The position numbers and the translations under genes were made by a program. Below are positions 1-7,565 of a stretch of DNA of 17,150 nt, piece after piece. The stretch's first letter is position 1; each line of letters starts with the position of its first letter. The DNA lies in assembly GCA_045578625.1 (NCBI GenBank), contig JAZNKN010000024.1, forward strand, positions 1 to 17,150, in the 5' to 3' direction. Source of the stretch: RGIG3009 sp045578625 (GTDB taxonomy: Bacteria; Bacillota; Clostridia; Oscillospirales; Acutalibacteraceae). Under the pieces are notes generated by a model that had not been told where the DNA came from, did no database searches, and worked only from the letters and a program-made list of their open reading frames with translations.

Positions 1-1616
1 TCCACACCGACCTCCACCACCGTGGTGGAAACCAACAGCGACAGCCGTCCTTCGGAAAAGTCGCGCATGACCTGATCTTTGTCCTTGGTTTTCATTTTCC
101 CGTGGAGCAGTCCCACGGTATAGCCTTTGAAGGGGCCGCTCGCCAACTCGCGGGCATACGCCTCGGCGGCTACGAGGTCGGTCTCGCCTTCCTCGACCAA
201 GGGGCAGACGACGTACGCTTGCCGCCCCTCATCCAAAAACTTGCGCACATAACCGTAAGCGCGTTCGCGCTTGGCGGTATCAATGGCGTAGGTCTCGATG
301 GGGGTACGCCCGGGCGGCAATTCGTTAAGAACCGATACGTCCAGATCACCGTATACCATCAGGGCGAGGGTGCGGGGGATGGGGGTCGCAGACATGACCA
401 ACAGATGCGGGTGTGCTCCCTTAGCAGCCAGTGCCGCACGTTGACGTACACCGAACCGATGCTGTTCGTCGGTGATGACAAGACCTAACGCGGCAAACTG
501 CACCGATTCGGACAGCACCGCGTGTGTGCCGACGAGCAGCTGACATTCGCCGCTTTCGACCTGCTCCAGTATTTCACGCTTTTGCGTTTTGGTGAGCGAG
601 CCGGTGAGCAGCCCGACACGGACGTTCGGCTTGTCCGCAAACAGACGCTGCAGCGAGGCTTGATGCTGCCGCGCGAGTATCTCGGTAGGTGCCATCATCA
701 CGCACTGCCAACCGTTGCGGATAGCGGTGTAAGCAACACACGCCGCAACAGCGGTCTTGCCGCTGCCGACGTCGCCCTGCAACAGCCGATTCATCGGTGT
801 GGAACGGCGCATATCTGCCACACAATCGGCCACGGCACGCTGCTGCGCACCGGTCATTGTAAAGGGGAGAGAGGAGCAGAAATCGGCGGTATAGTCGTTA
901 TGGATGCGCACAGCGGTCTCTGCCAAACTACGCCCCTTAATACCGAGCAGCCCCAATTGCAGCAGCAGTAATTCTTCGAACACCAACCGCCGTCGAGCGG
1001 TCTCCAATGCCTCACGGTCGGTGGGGAAGTGGATGTTGCCCAGTGCATAGCGGCGCGTACACAACCGCTGCTCGCGACGCAGGGCATCCGGCAGGATATC
1101 ACGGTCAAGTACCGTGTCCAACTCCAACAGTGCCGCTGCGGTGATCTTTTCCAGATACCGCGAGGTAAGTCCCGCGGTGAGCGGATAAATGGGGCGAATG
1201 CGTGCGCCGGTCTCCTCAGGCTCAATGAGTGGTGAGGACATCTCCGGCGTTCTGCCGCCGGTGACCGTGCCGAACAGCAGATAGCGCTGACCGGGTTTGA
1301 TCTTTTGAGCGGCATAGGGATTGTTGAACAGTGTTACACGCAGGACCGAGGAGGCATCCGCCACAGAGAAGGTAAACAGCGACAGCCCTTTGCGGACCCG
1401 CCGTTCTACCGGTGCCGACAGTGCCGTGCCGCGTACGCAGCAGGTCTCACCGCGCGGCGCATCCGCAATGGAAACGACCGCGGACCAGTCCTCGTACTGG
1501 CGCGGATAATGTGACAGCAGATCACCGACGGTGTGAATCCCCAGACGAGCCAGCATCGCCGCCCGTTTTTCACCCACACCCTTCAGATATTGCACCGAGG
1601 TGTCGATCGTCAGCAT
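1..1616 (-). CDS. recG: ATP-dependent DNA helicase RecG, C-terminus cut off by window edge
   Basis: RecG is a superfamily 2 DNA translocase that remodels stalled replication forks and Holliday junctions. The reading frame is open from an ATG at 1616 to the window edge, giving 538 residues; the family is usually about 680, so the last part of the helicase core is missing. The N-terminus has the helix-hairpin-helix-like stretch VQYLKGVGEKRA and then LLSHYPRQYEDW, typical of RecG. The helicase core is clear: Walker A GDVGSGKT at residues 281-288, DEQHRFG (motif II) from 383, MSATPIPRT (motif III) from 408, and LLVSTTVVEVGV at the visible end. The start is supported by AAAGGAGGAGG a few bases upstream. 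It lies downstream of fakA on the same strand, as in many Firmicutes, but a terminator separates the two. No frameshift is seen. Confidence 0.97.
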   Translation of the reverse strand, partial: MLTIDTSVQYLKGVGEKRAAMLARLGIHTVGDLLSHYPRQYEDWSAVVSIADAPRGETCCVRGTALSAPVERRVRKGLSLFTFSVADASSVLRVTLFNNPYAAQKIKPGQRYLLFGTVTGGRTPEMSSPLIEPEETGARIRPIYPLTAGLTSRYLEKITAAALLELDTVLDRDILPDALRREQRLCTRRYALGNIHFPTDREALETARRRLVFEELLLLQLGLLGIKGRSLAETAVRIHNDYTADFCSSLPFTMTGAQQRAVADCVADMRRSTPMNRLLQGDVGSGKTAVAACVAYTAIRNGWQCVMMAPTEILARQHQASLQRLFADKPNVRVGLLTGSLTKTQKREILEQVESGECQLLVGTHAVLSESVQFAALGLVITDEQHRFGVRQRAALAAKGAHPHLLVMSATPIPRTLALMVYGDLDVSVLNELPPGRTPIETYAIDTAKRERAYGYVRKFLDEGRQAYVVCPLVEEGETDLVAAEAYARELASGPFKGYTVGLLHGKMKTKDKDQVMRDFSEGRLSLLVSTTVVEVGV

Positions 1617-1639
1617 AAGCCTCCTCCTTTCCGCTTTCT

Positions 1640-1682
1640 AAAAACAGCCGATAACGACCGCAGGGGCGTCATCGGCTGTTTT
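1640..1682 (-). terminator. Intrinsic terminator between fakA and recG
   Basis: A perfect 12-bp inverted repeat pairs 1641-1652 (AAAACAGCCGAT) with 1671-1682 (ATCGGCTGTTTT), with an 18-base loop. Read on the minus strand it is followed by five T. It starts 10 bases after the fakA stop. Its T-run lies only 23 bases before the recG start codon, so it could also act as a partial terminator or attenuator for recG. Confidence 0.85.
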
Positions 1683-1692
1683 GGCAATTTAT

Positions 1693-3366
1693 TTATTCGA
1701 TCGAGATGAAGTAGTAGTAGACCGGCTGACCGCCGTCGATCACGGTGATCTCAATATCGTTGCCGAAACGTGCTTCCAGCGCCGCCTTGAGTGCATTTGC
1801 CTTTTTCTCGCTAACGCCCTCGCCATGGATGATGGTGATGAAGGACACACCCTTGCCGGACAGGCGGCGGGCGTTGACCATCGTTTTGGTCAGCTTCATA
1901 GCGGCGTGCTGCAGATCGTTATCGGTGAAGGACAGCTTGCCGTTATCCAGCGCCAGAATATCGCCCTCGTGGATGTTGCGGCCTTCATAGTCGCTGTCAC
2001 GCGCGGCGAAGGTCACCGAACCGGTGGAGACGTTGTCTGCCGCTTTCATCATTGAGGTCAGGTTATCCTCCACGCCGGCATCGGGATCAAAGCCGAGCAT
2101 AGCGGAGATGCCCTGCGGGATGGTGCGAGTGGGCAGCACGTGGACCTCACGGTCGGCCAGCGGGATGGCCTGCTCAGCGGCAAGGATGATGTTCTTGTTA
2201 TTGGGAAGAACGTAAACCACCTTGGCCGGCGTGGCCTCGATAGCACCGAGAATGTCATCGGTCGAGGGGTTCATGGTCTGACCGCCGGAAACTACCTGCT
2301 GGCAACCAAGATCGGTAAACAGCGACTGCAGACCGTCACCGGCCGCTACTGCGACAAAACCGAACTCTTCTTCCGGCTCGGCACGCTCAAGAACGGGAGG
2401 CGCGTCGGCTTCGGGCTCATCCACCCAACCGGCGTTCTCGTGCTGGATACGCATATTCTCGACCTTCACGGTTTCAAACTGACCGTATTCCACACCCTTG
2501 GACAGCGCTTTGCCGGGATCGTTAGTGTGTACGTGTACTTTAATGATCTCATCGTCATCCACCACAACGACACAGTCGCCGATGGATTCCAGATAAGCAC
2601 GCAGCTTGAGCGGCTCCTTGGTGCAGTTCTTGTCACGCGCTACGATGAACTCGGTGCAGTAGGTGAACTTGATATCCGCTTCAAACGAGCCGGCCGCACT
2701 GACCTTGCGCTCGGAAGCGGAGGGAGCGGCAGCCGCAGAGGTATCGCCCTCCACAATGGGTTCTCCACGGAACACAGCCTGCATAGCACGGAAGATGATG
2801 CACAGGCCCTGACCGCCGGCGTCTACCACGCCCGCCTTTTTCAGCACAGGCAGCAGCTCGGGGGTGCGCTGCAGCGAAGCGTCCGCTTCGGCACAGACAA
2901 CTTCCCACACGGTCTCCACCGAGGAGTCCGTAGCACCGGCTTCCACACCCTTTTCCGCCGCTTCACGCGCGACGGTGAGGATCGTGCCTTCGGTGGGCTT
3001 CATTACGGCCTTATACGCAGCTTCCACACCGATCTTCAAAGCAGCAGCCAGATCGGCACCGGTAGCCTCGGTCTTGCCCTTGAGGCCCTTGGAGAAGCCG
3101 CGGAACAAGAGCGACAGAATAACGCCGGAATTGCCGCGCGCACCGCGCAGCAGCGCGGCCGAGGCGGTATCTGCGGTCTCACTGACCGTGGGGTTGCTCA
3201 AACGAGACAGCTCCCGGGCGGCGGCAGAGATCGTCATAGACATATTCGTGCCGGTATCACCGTCGGGAACGGGGAAGATGTTGAGTTCGTCGACCTCCTG
3301 CTTGCGCAGAGACAGGGCGTTTGACGCCGAGATCATGGCGTCGCGCAGTTGTTTACCTTGAATCAA
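1693..3366 (-). CDS. fakA: Fatty acid kinase ATP-binding subunit FakA (DAK2/YloV family)
   Basis: FakA phosphorylates fatty acids held by a FakB (DegV-family) protein, giving acyl-phosphates for phospholipid synthesis. The N-terminal DhaL/DAK2 domain has the nucleotide/Mg site IFPVPDGDTGTNM (about residues 30-42, with D35 and D37). The middle domain carries C237 (in FTYCTEF) and the HVHTNDPG motif with H278 and H280, matching the Cys/His/His metal-site pattern known for FakA. A C-terminal DegV-like region follows. I chose a TTG start at 3366 because AAAGGAG sits 8 bases upstream; the upstream in-frame ATG at 3402 adds an unconserved stretch that includes this ribosome binding site. The resulting 557 residues fit the family (~550). 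It follows the Asp23-family gene after 52 bases, probably in one transcript. A likely FakB lies at 9464-10351. Confidence 0.95.
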   Translation of the reverse strand: MIQGKQLRDAMISASNALSLRKQEVDELNIFPVPDGDTGTNMSMTISAAARELSRLSNPTVSETADTASAALLRGARGNSGVILSLLFRGFSKGLKGKTEATGADLAAALKIGVEAAYKAVMKPTEGTILTVAREAAEKGVEAGATDSSVETVWEVVCAEADASLQRTPELLPVLKKAGVVDAGGQGLCIIFRAMQAVFRGEPIVEGDTSAAAAPSASERKVSAAGSFEADIKFTYCTEFIVARDKNCTKEPLKLRAYLESIGDCVVVVDDDEIIKVHVHTNDPGKALSKGVEYGQFETVKVENMRIQHENAGWVDEPEADAPPVLERAEPEEEFGFVAVAAGDGLQSLFTDLGCQQVVSGGQTMNPSTDDILGAIEATPAKVVYVLPNNKNIILAAEQAIPLADREVHVLPTRTIPQGISAMLGFDPDAGVEDNLTSMMKAADNVSTGSVTFAARDSDYEGRNIHEGDILALDNGKLSFTDNDLQHAAMKLTKTMVNARRLSGKGVSFITIIHGEGVSEKKANALKAALEARFGNDIEITVIDGGQPVYYYFISIE

Positions 3367-3418
3367 ACATAGCACTCCTTTTCGGGGGCGCGGGTATATC
3401 ACCCGGCAGCCGCAGACA

Positions 3419-3772
3419 TTATTCGGACTTCATACCGTCGATATACACGTTTACCCGCTTGACGGACAAGCCGGTGGCTTCTTCAACCGTATAGCGCACC
3501 TTGTTGACGATGCTCTTGGAGATCTCGGCAATGTTCATACCGTAGATGACGCAGATGTGCAGATCCACGACCAGCTTGCTGTTTTCGCTGCGGACGCGGA
3601 TACCCTCATCGCCGAAGGTGCGGCGGAAAAAGATGGAACGCAGACCCTGCCGCGTGCCACTCTTCACCATGCCGGCGACACCGTAGCAGGAAGAAACGGC
3701 GTTGCCGATCAGGTAGGCGAAATAGTCCTGAGAGATCTCGATAGTTCCCAGGTGGTTTTCAATACGGATCAT
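3419..3772 (-). CDS. Asp23/Gls24 family envelope-stress protein (YloU-like)
   Basis: A small 117-residue protein of the Asp23 (DUF322) family, starting MIRIENHLGTIEISQDYF and containing the family-typical SCYGVAGMV (about residues 28-36) and LVVDLHICVIYGMNIAEI. Asp23-family proteins are abundant, membrane-associated or cell-envelope-linked proteins of Gram-positive bacteria; their exact role is unsettled. There is no signal peptide or membrane helix. The order Asp23-family gene, fakA, recG matches yloU-yloV-recG of Bacillus, although the serine-dehydratase genes that lie between yloV and recG there are absent. The ATG at 3772 has a modest AAAGGTG ribosome binding site. The promoter at 3853-3881 leaves a 5' leader of about 70 bases. 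Confidence 0.93.
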   Translation of the reverse strand: MIRIENHLGTIEISQDYFAYLIGNAVSSCYGVAGMVKSGTRQGLRSIFFRRTFGDEGIRVRSENSKLVVDLHICVIYGMNIAEISKSIVNKVRYTVEEATGLSVKRVNVYIDGMKSE

Positions 3773-3852
3773 AGGTCAACACACCTTTCTGTGCATGAAA
3801 TACAACACAATTCTTACGATAGCGGCAGACATACTACCACATAATCAGTGAT

Positions 3853-3881
3853 ATTATAGCGCATTTTTGCCAAATAATCAA
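3853..3881 (-). promoter_or_regulatory. Sigma-A-type promoter for the Asp23-fakA transcript
   Basis: On the minus strand, -35 TTGATT (3876-3881) and -10 TATAAT (3853-3858) are separated by 17 bases. It diverges from the aconitase promoter; the two -35 boxes are 36 bases apart. Confidence 0.8.
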
Positions 3882-3917
3882 GAGGAAAAGACAAGGTTTG
3901 GTAAAAATGATAAAGCA

Positions 3918-3947
3918 TTGACAAAAGCTGGTGGTTTGCCTTATAAT
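3918..3947 (+). promoter_or_regulatory. Consensus sigma-A-type promoter for the aconitase operon
   Basis: -35 TTGACA (3918-3923) and -10 TATAAT (3942-3947), both perfect, with an 18-base spacer. The leader before the ATG at 3979 is short and carries AAGGAG (3964-3969). No operator-like repeat was recognised. Confidence 0.88.
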
Positions 3948-3978
3948 AAAGTTTAACTATATTAAGGAGTGAACTACT

Positions 3979-5910
3979 ATGGGCGATACTTTGGCACAGA
4001 AACTGATTCGTTCGCATCTGGTCTCCGGTGACATGACGATCGGCGAGGAGATCGGACTGAAGATAGACCAGACTCTGACGCAGGATGCGACAGGTACGAT
4101 GGCGTATCTGGAATTTGAAGCAATGGGCGTACCGCGTGTGCGTACCGAGCGTTCGGTGGCGTACATCGACCACAACACGCTGCAGACCGGTTTTGAAAAC
4201 GCAGACGATCACCGGTATATCCAGACGGTCTGCAAAAAGCACGGCTTGTATTTCTCACGCCCGGGTAACGGCATCTGTCATCAGGTGCATCTGGAACGGT
4301 TCGGCATTCCGGGTAAAACGCTGATCGGCTCGGACAGTCACACCCCCACCGGTGGCGGCATCGGTATGCTGGCCTTTGGTGCCGGCGGTCTGGACGTCGC
4401 GGTAGCGATGGGCGGCGGTACGTATTATATCACCATGCCGAAAATGGTGCGTGTTAATCTGCACGGCAAGCTGCAGCCGTGGGTCGCGGCCAAGGACGTG
4501 ATCCTGGAGGTGCTGCGCCGTATGAGCGTCAAGGGCGGCGTCGGCAAGATCGTGGAGTACGGCGGCGAGGGCGTGGCCACGCTGTCGGTTCCGGAGCGCG
4601 CGACCATTACGAATATGGGTGCGGAGCTTGGCGCTTCCACCTCGATTTTCCCGTCGGATGACGTGACGCGTGCGTTTATGAAGGCGCAGGGTCGCGAAGC
4701 GGATTGGGTCGCTCTGCAGCCCGATGCCGACGCGGTCTACGATGAAGTGATAGACATTGACCTCAACGCATTGACGCCGTTGGCGGCGTGTCCGCATTCG
4801 CCGGATGCGGTGCGTCCGGTGGCAGAGATCGCCGGTATTCCGGTGGATCAGTGCTGCATCGGCTCTTGCACCAATTCCTCGCTCATGGATCTACTCAAGG
4901 TGGCGGCTATTTTGAAAGGTCGCACCGTGCATCCGAACGTCAGCCTGTCGATCGCGCCCGGTTCCAAGCAGGTGTATACGATGCTGGCGGAGAACGGCGC
5001 GTTGGCGGATCTGATCGCCGCCGGTGCGCGTATTCTGGAATGTGCCTGCGGTCCCTGCATCGGTATGGGTCAGTCGCCCAACTCCGGCGGCGTGTCGCTG
5101 CGTACCTTTAACCGCAATTTTGAGGGACGTTCCGGTACGGCAGACGGTCAGGTGTACTTAGTCAGCCCGGAGGTCGCCGCCGTGTCGGCGTTGACCGGCG
5201 TGCTGACCGATCCCCGCACCTATGGGGAGTCGGTTTCCGTGACGATGCCCGAAACCTTCCGCATTGACGATAATATGATCGTGCCGCCCGCTCCCGAAAG
5301 TGAGATGGATCAGGTGACTATCGTGCGCGGCCCGAATATCAAGCCCTTCCCCAAGACGCAGCCGTTGGACGCGACGATCGAGGCCAAGGTGCTGCTCAAG
5401 GTTGGCGACAACATCACGACCGACCACATTATGCCGGCCGGTGCTAAGATCCTGCCGTTGCGTTCCAACATCCCGGCGATCTCGGAGCATTGCTTTGTGC
5501 GCTGCGACCCCGAATTTCCGGCTCGCTGCCATAAAGAGGGCGCCGGCATCGTGATCGGCGGCTCGAACTACGGTCAGGGCAGCTCGCGTGAACACGCGGC
5601 GCTGGCACCGCTGTACCTCGGTATCCGCGCCGTGGTGGTGAAGTCGTTTGCCCGTATCCACGCGGCAAACCTCATCAACGCCGGTATTCTGCCGCTGACC
5701 TTTGCCGACGAGGCGGATTATGACCGCATCTCGCTGTACGACAAATTGACATTGCCGGATGTGCGCCGCCGCATTCAGAACGGTGAGGCACTGGTGCTGA
5801 AGAACGAGACCACCGGCGAGGAGTATGCGCTGAACGCCGTTTTCTCCGAGCGGCAGACGGCGATCCTGTTGGCAGGCGGCTTGTTGGATTACACCCGCGA
5901 GCAGAAGTGA
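3979..5910 (+). CDS. Aconitate hydratase (short, putative Aquifex-type)
   Basis: A 643-residue aconitase that interconverts citrate and isocitrate through a [4Fe-4S] cluster in the cytoplasm. The three cluster cysteines are visible: C297 in GSCTNSS, and C357 and C360 in CACGPCIG. Substrate-binding signatures include GSDSHTPTGGGIGMLAFGAGG, and the swivel domain has NYGQGSSREHAAL with the catalytic serine/arginine region at about residues 534-538. The length fits the short bacterial class (about 640-660) rather than the ~900-residue AcnA or AcnB types. The start has AAGGAG nine bases upstream and a consensus promoter. Citrate synthase and isocitrate dehydrogenase are not adjacent. Only 37 bases without a terminator separate it from the HPr-kinase-like gene, so co-transcription is likely. 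A 3-isopropylmalate dehydratase is less likely because both domains are fused in one long chain. Confidence 0.94.
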   Translation: MGDTLAQKLIRSHLVSGDMTIGEEIGLKIDQTLTQDATGTMAYLEFEAMGVPRVRTERSVAYIDHNTLQTGFENADDHRYIQTVCKKHGLYFSRPGNGICHQVHLERFGIPGKTLIGSDSHTPTGGGIGMLAFGAGGLDVAVAMGGGTYYITMPKMVRVNLHGKLQPWVAAKDVILEVLRRMSVKGGVGKIVEYGGEGVATLSVPERATITNMGAELGASTSIFPSDDVTRAFMKAQGREADWVALQPDADAVYDEVIDIDLNALTPLAACPHSPDAVRPVAEIAGIPVDQCCIGSCTNSSLMDLLKVAAILKGRTVHPNVSLSIAPGSKQVYTMLAENGALADLIAAGARILECACGPCIGMGQSPNSGGVSLRTFNRNFEGRSGTADGQVYLVSPEVAAVSALTGVLTDPRTYGESVSVTMPETFRIDDNMIVPPAPESEMDQVTIVRGPNIKPFPKTQPLDATIEAKVLLKVGDNITTDHIMPAGAKILPLRSNIPAISEHCFVRCDPEFPARCHKEGAGIVIGGSNYGQGSSREHAALAPLYLGIRAVVVKSFARIHAANLINAGILPLTFADEADYDRISLYDKLTLPDVRRRIQNGEALVLKNETTGEEYALNAVFSERQTAILLAGGLLDYTREQK

Positions 5911-5947
5911 GTATAAAAAACGATCACGCAGAGAATGGGGGAGAGCG

Positions 5948-6817
5948 ATGCAGCGTGTGCGTATAGCCGATCTGGCAATCGAAATGACCAATGCGGACAA
6001 GGCTTTTTTTGCGCGCCGTCTGCAAGCCTATCAGGATAAAGGTGACAGCTCGCCCGATCTGCGTATTACCTTTGAAACACCGGATGAGATCCCTCTGCCG
6101 GAGGGACCCACCACGGTATGCAACGAGCGATTGCGCGTGACGCAGCTGGCGGACGGTCGCCGCTGCCGCGGTCTCTACGGTAGCAAAAGCGGTCGGTTGC
6201 TGCAGACCATTACCTGCACGCCGGATTACGCCGAGGCCAAGATCTGTGTGCCGGTGGATCGGGCGCACCCGCGCCTGACGCTGACCGATTTTGAGTATAT
6301 GTTTACCGGTGTGGTGTTTTCCGACCGGCTGACAAAGCTCGGCGGTCTGGTGCTGCACGGCTCGTCGTTGGCGTTTGACGGTAACGGTATCGTGTTTTCC
6401 GCTCCTTCCGGTACGGGAAAATCCACCCACACCGGTCTGTGGCGGGAGGTGTACGGCGACCGTATCGTTATGCTCAATGACGATAAACCGGCTATCCGAT
6501 TTAATGAGGCGGGGGAGCCGATCGTGTACGGAACTCCCTGGAGCGGCAAGACCGAGCTGAATACCAACGCTTACGCACCACTGCGTGCCATCGTGTTTTT
6601 GCAGCGCGGTGAGGAAAATGCGATCCGACGACTATCGGTTACGGAATCGTTGTTGTATATCAATCGTGAACTGCAGCTGCCGTATCACGACGAGAAGCTC
6701 GGCGAGCAGTTGCTGGACACGGCGACTCGATTGCTGCAATCGGTTCCCGCGTATCTGATGAACTGTACCGTCAGCCATGAGGCGGTCGAGCTGGTACGCA
6801 CCACACTGCGGTTATGA
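5948..6817 (+). CDS. HPr-kinase-like P-loop protein of unknown substrate
   Basis: A 289-residue protein. Its C-terminal half resembles the kinase domain of HPr kinase/phosphorylase and the related kinase-like proteins found in some RiPP clusters. Visible motifs are Walker A SAPSGTGKSTH (151-161, K158, S159), the acidic NDDKP at 177-181, and GTPWSGKT at 195-202 followed by LRAIVFLQRG. The N-terminal ~140 residues have no recognised motif and no membrane segment. It is not the classical HprK of sugar control, which has a different N-terminal domain. The ATG at 5948 follows GGGGGAGAG. Its TGA overlaps an upstream in-frame ATG of the next gene. The PqqD-like, peptidase-like and exporter neighbours suggest phosphorylation of, or nucleotide-driven action on, a peptide or carrier; this is inference. 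Confidence 0.8.
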   Translation: MQRVRIADLAIEMTNADKAFFARRLQAYQDKGDSSPDLRITFETPDEIPLPEGPTTVCNERLRVTQLADGRRCRGLYGSKSGRLLQTITCTPDYAEAKICVPVDRAHPRLTLTDFEYMFTGVVFSDRLTKLGGLVLHGSSLAFDGNGIVFSAPSGTGKSTHTGLWREVYGDRIVMLNDDKPAIRFNEAGEPIVYGTPWSGKTELNTNAYAPLRAIVFLQRGEENAIRRLSVTESLLYINRELQLPYHDEKLGEQLLDTATRLLQSVPAYLMNCTVSHEAVELVRTTLRL

Positions 6818-6831
6818 AAGGAATGAGCGGG

Positions 6832-7095
6832 ATGAAGGTCAAAGACGGATTTGTACTGCGCAACATTTGTGAGGAGTATATCGTCGTTGCCGTCGGTCGG
6901 CAGACGTTGGATTTTAAGGGTCTTATCAAACTTAACGAGACCGGCGCATTTCTGTGGGAGCAGCTCAAAGAGGAGCACACCGCGGAGGAACTGCTTGCGG
7001 CACTCAAGGCGGAATACGATGTTGATGCCGCCACGGCTCAGGCGGACATCGAAGCGTTCATCGCCTCGCTTCAGGAAGCGGAACTACTGGCATGA
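6832..7095 (+). CDS. PqqD-like small protein
   Basis: An 87-residue protein starting MKVKDGFVLRNICEEYIVV and containing DFKGLIKLNETGAFLWEQL, then TAEELLAALKAEYDVD and a C-terminal helix. This is the standard PqqD-family layout. PqqD-type domains (RiPP recognition elements) bind leader peptides and present them to modifying enzymes. Three in-frame ATGs are possible (6814, 6823, 6832); I chose 6832 because AAAGGA (6817-6822) is nine bases upstream and family members usually begin MK-x-K. The 6814 start would overlap the preceding stop codon. Its own TGA overlaps the ATG of the next gene, suggesting translational coupling. No precursor peptide that it could bind was found nearby, so the ligand is unknown. 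Confidence 0.85.
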   Translation: MKVKDGFVLRNICEEYIVVAVGRQTLDFKGLIKLNETGAFLWEQLKEEHTAEELLAALKAEYDVDAATAQADIEAFIASLQEAELLA

Positions 7096-7565
7096 AGCCG
7101 GTAGAAACGCAGGTGGCAATGCTCCAGTTGCTGCCGATGATCGAGGATTCCTTTCGGCAAGGAATGACGGTGACCTTGGGGGTGACCGGCAACAGTATGC
7201 TGCCGCTGCTTCGTCACAACAGGGATTGCGTCATTCTGTCAGCGTGTGATCCCACCGCGCTGAAGCGCGGCGACGTACCGCTGTACCGTCGGCCGGATGG
7301 AAAGTTTGTCCTGCACCGGATTTTGCGTGTTGAAAAAGACTCATACACGCTGGCGGGTGACGCTCAGCACGAGTTGGAGGTCGGCTTGCCCAAGACGTGT
7401 GTGATCGCGGTGATGACCGGCTTTACTCGCAAGGGCAAGACGGTCAGCTGCCGCAATGTATGGTATGGCTTGTACAGCAGTATGTGGATGCTGGTTCGTC
7501 CGCTTCGTCCCTATCTGTTCCGGGTGGCATCCCGGCTGCGGAGGAGGAAACAACGTGAAGGTTAA
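7092..7565 (+). CDS. Soluble S24/S26 (signal-peptidase-like) family protein
   Basis: A 157-residue protein with the signal peptidase/LexA-like fold signatures: GNSMLPLL with the presumed nucleophile S35, then LKRGDVPLYRR, FVLHRIL with H75, and GDAQ at 89-92. The His at the general-base position suggests a Ser-His dyad as in SipW/ER-type signal peptidases rather than the Ser-Lys of bacterial LepB. There is no N-terminal membrane anchor; the C-terminus (about 120-157) is aromatic and very basic (LFRVASRLRRRK) and might touch the membrane. The ATG overlaps the pqqD-like stop by 4 bases, and its end overlaps the exporter start by 11 bases. By context it may cleave a leader peptide; no substrate is visible. 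A non-catalytic role cannot be excluded. Confidence 0.8.
   Translation: MKPVETQVAMLQLLPMIEDSFRQGMTVTLGVTGNSMLPLLRHNRDCVILSACDPTALKRGDVPLYRRPDGKFVLHRILRVEKDSYTLAGDAQHELEVGLPKTCVIAVMTGFTRKGKTVSCRNVWYGLYSSMWMLVRPLRPYLFRVASRLRRRKQREG

Noticed and set aside
102..971. Plus-strand frames over the first kilobase
   Set aside because: The minus strand encodes RecG helicase motifs I-III across the same bases.
2140..3324. Long plus-strand open frame opposite fakA
   Set aside because: It is the antisense shadow of a GC-rich conserved gene, with no recognisable domain.
3367..3402. Upstream ATG start for fakA
   Set aside because: It would place the AAAGGAG site inside the coding region and add an unconserved N-terminal extension; the TTG at 3366 fits family length.
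5158..6000. Minus-strand open frame opposite the aconitase 3' end
   Set aside because: The aconitase frame carries the GSSREH motif here; the antisense frame is Arg/His/Gln-rich noise.
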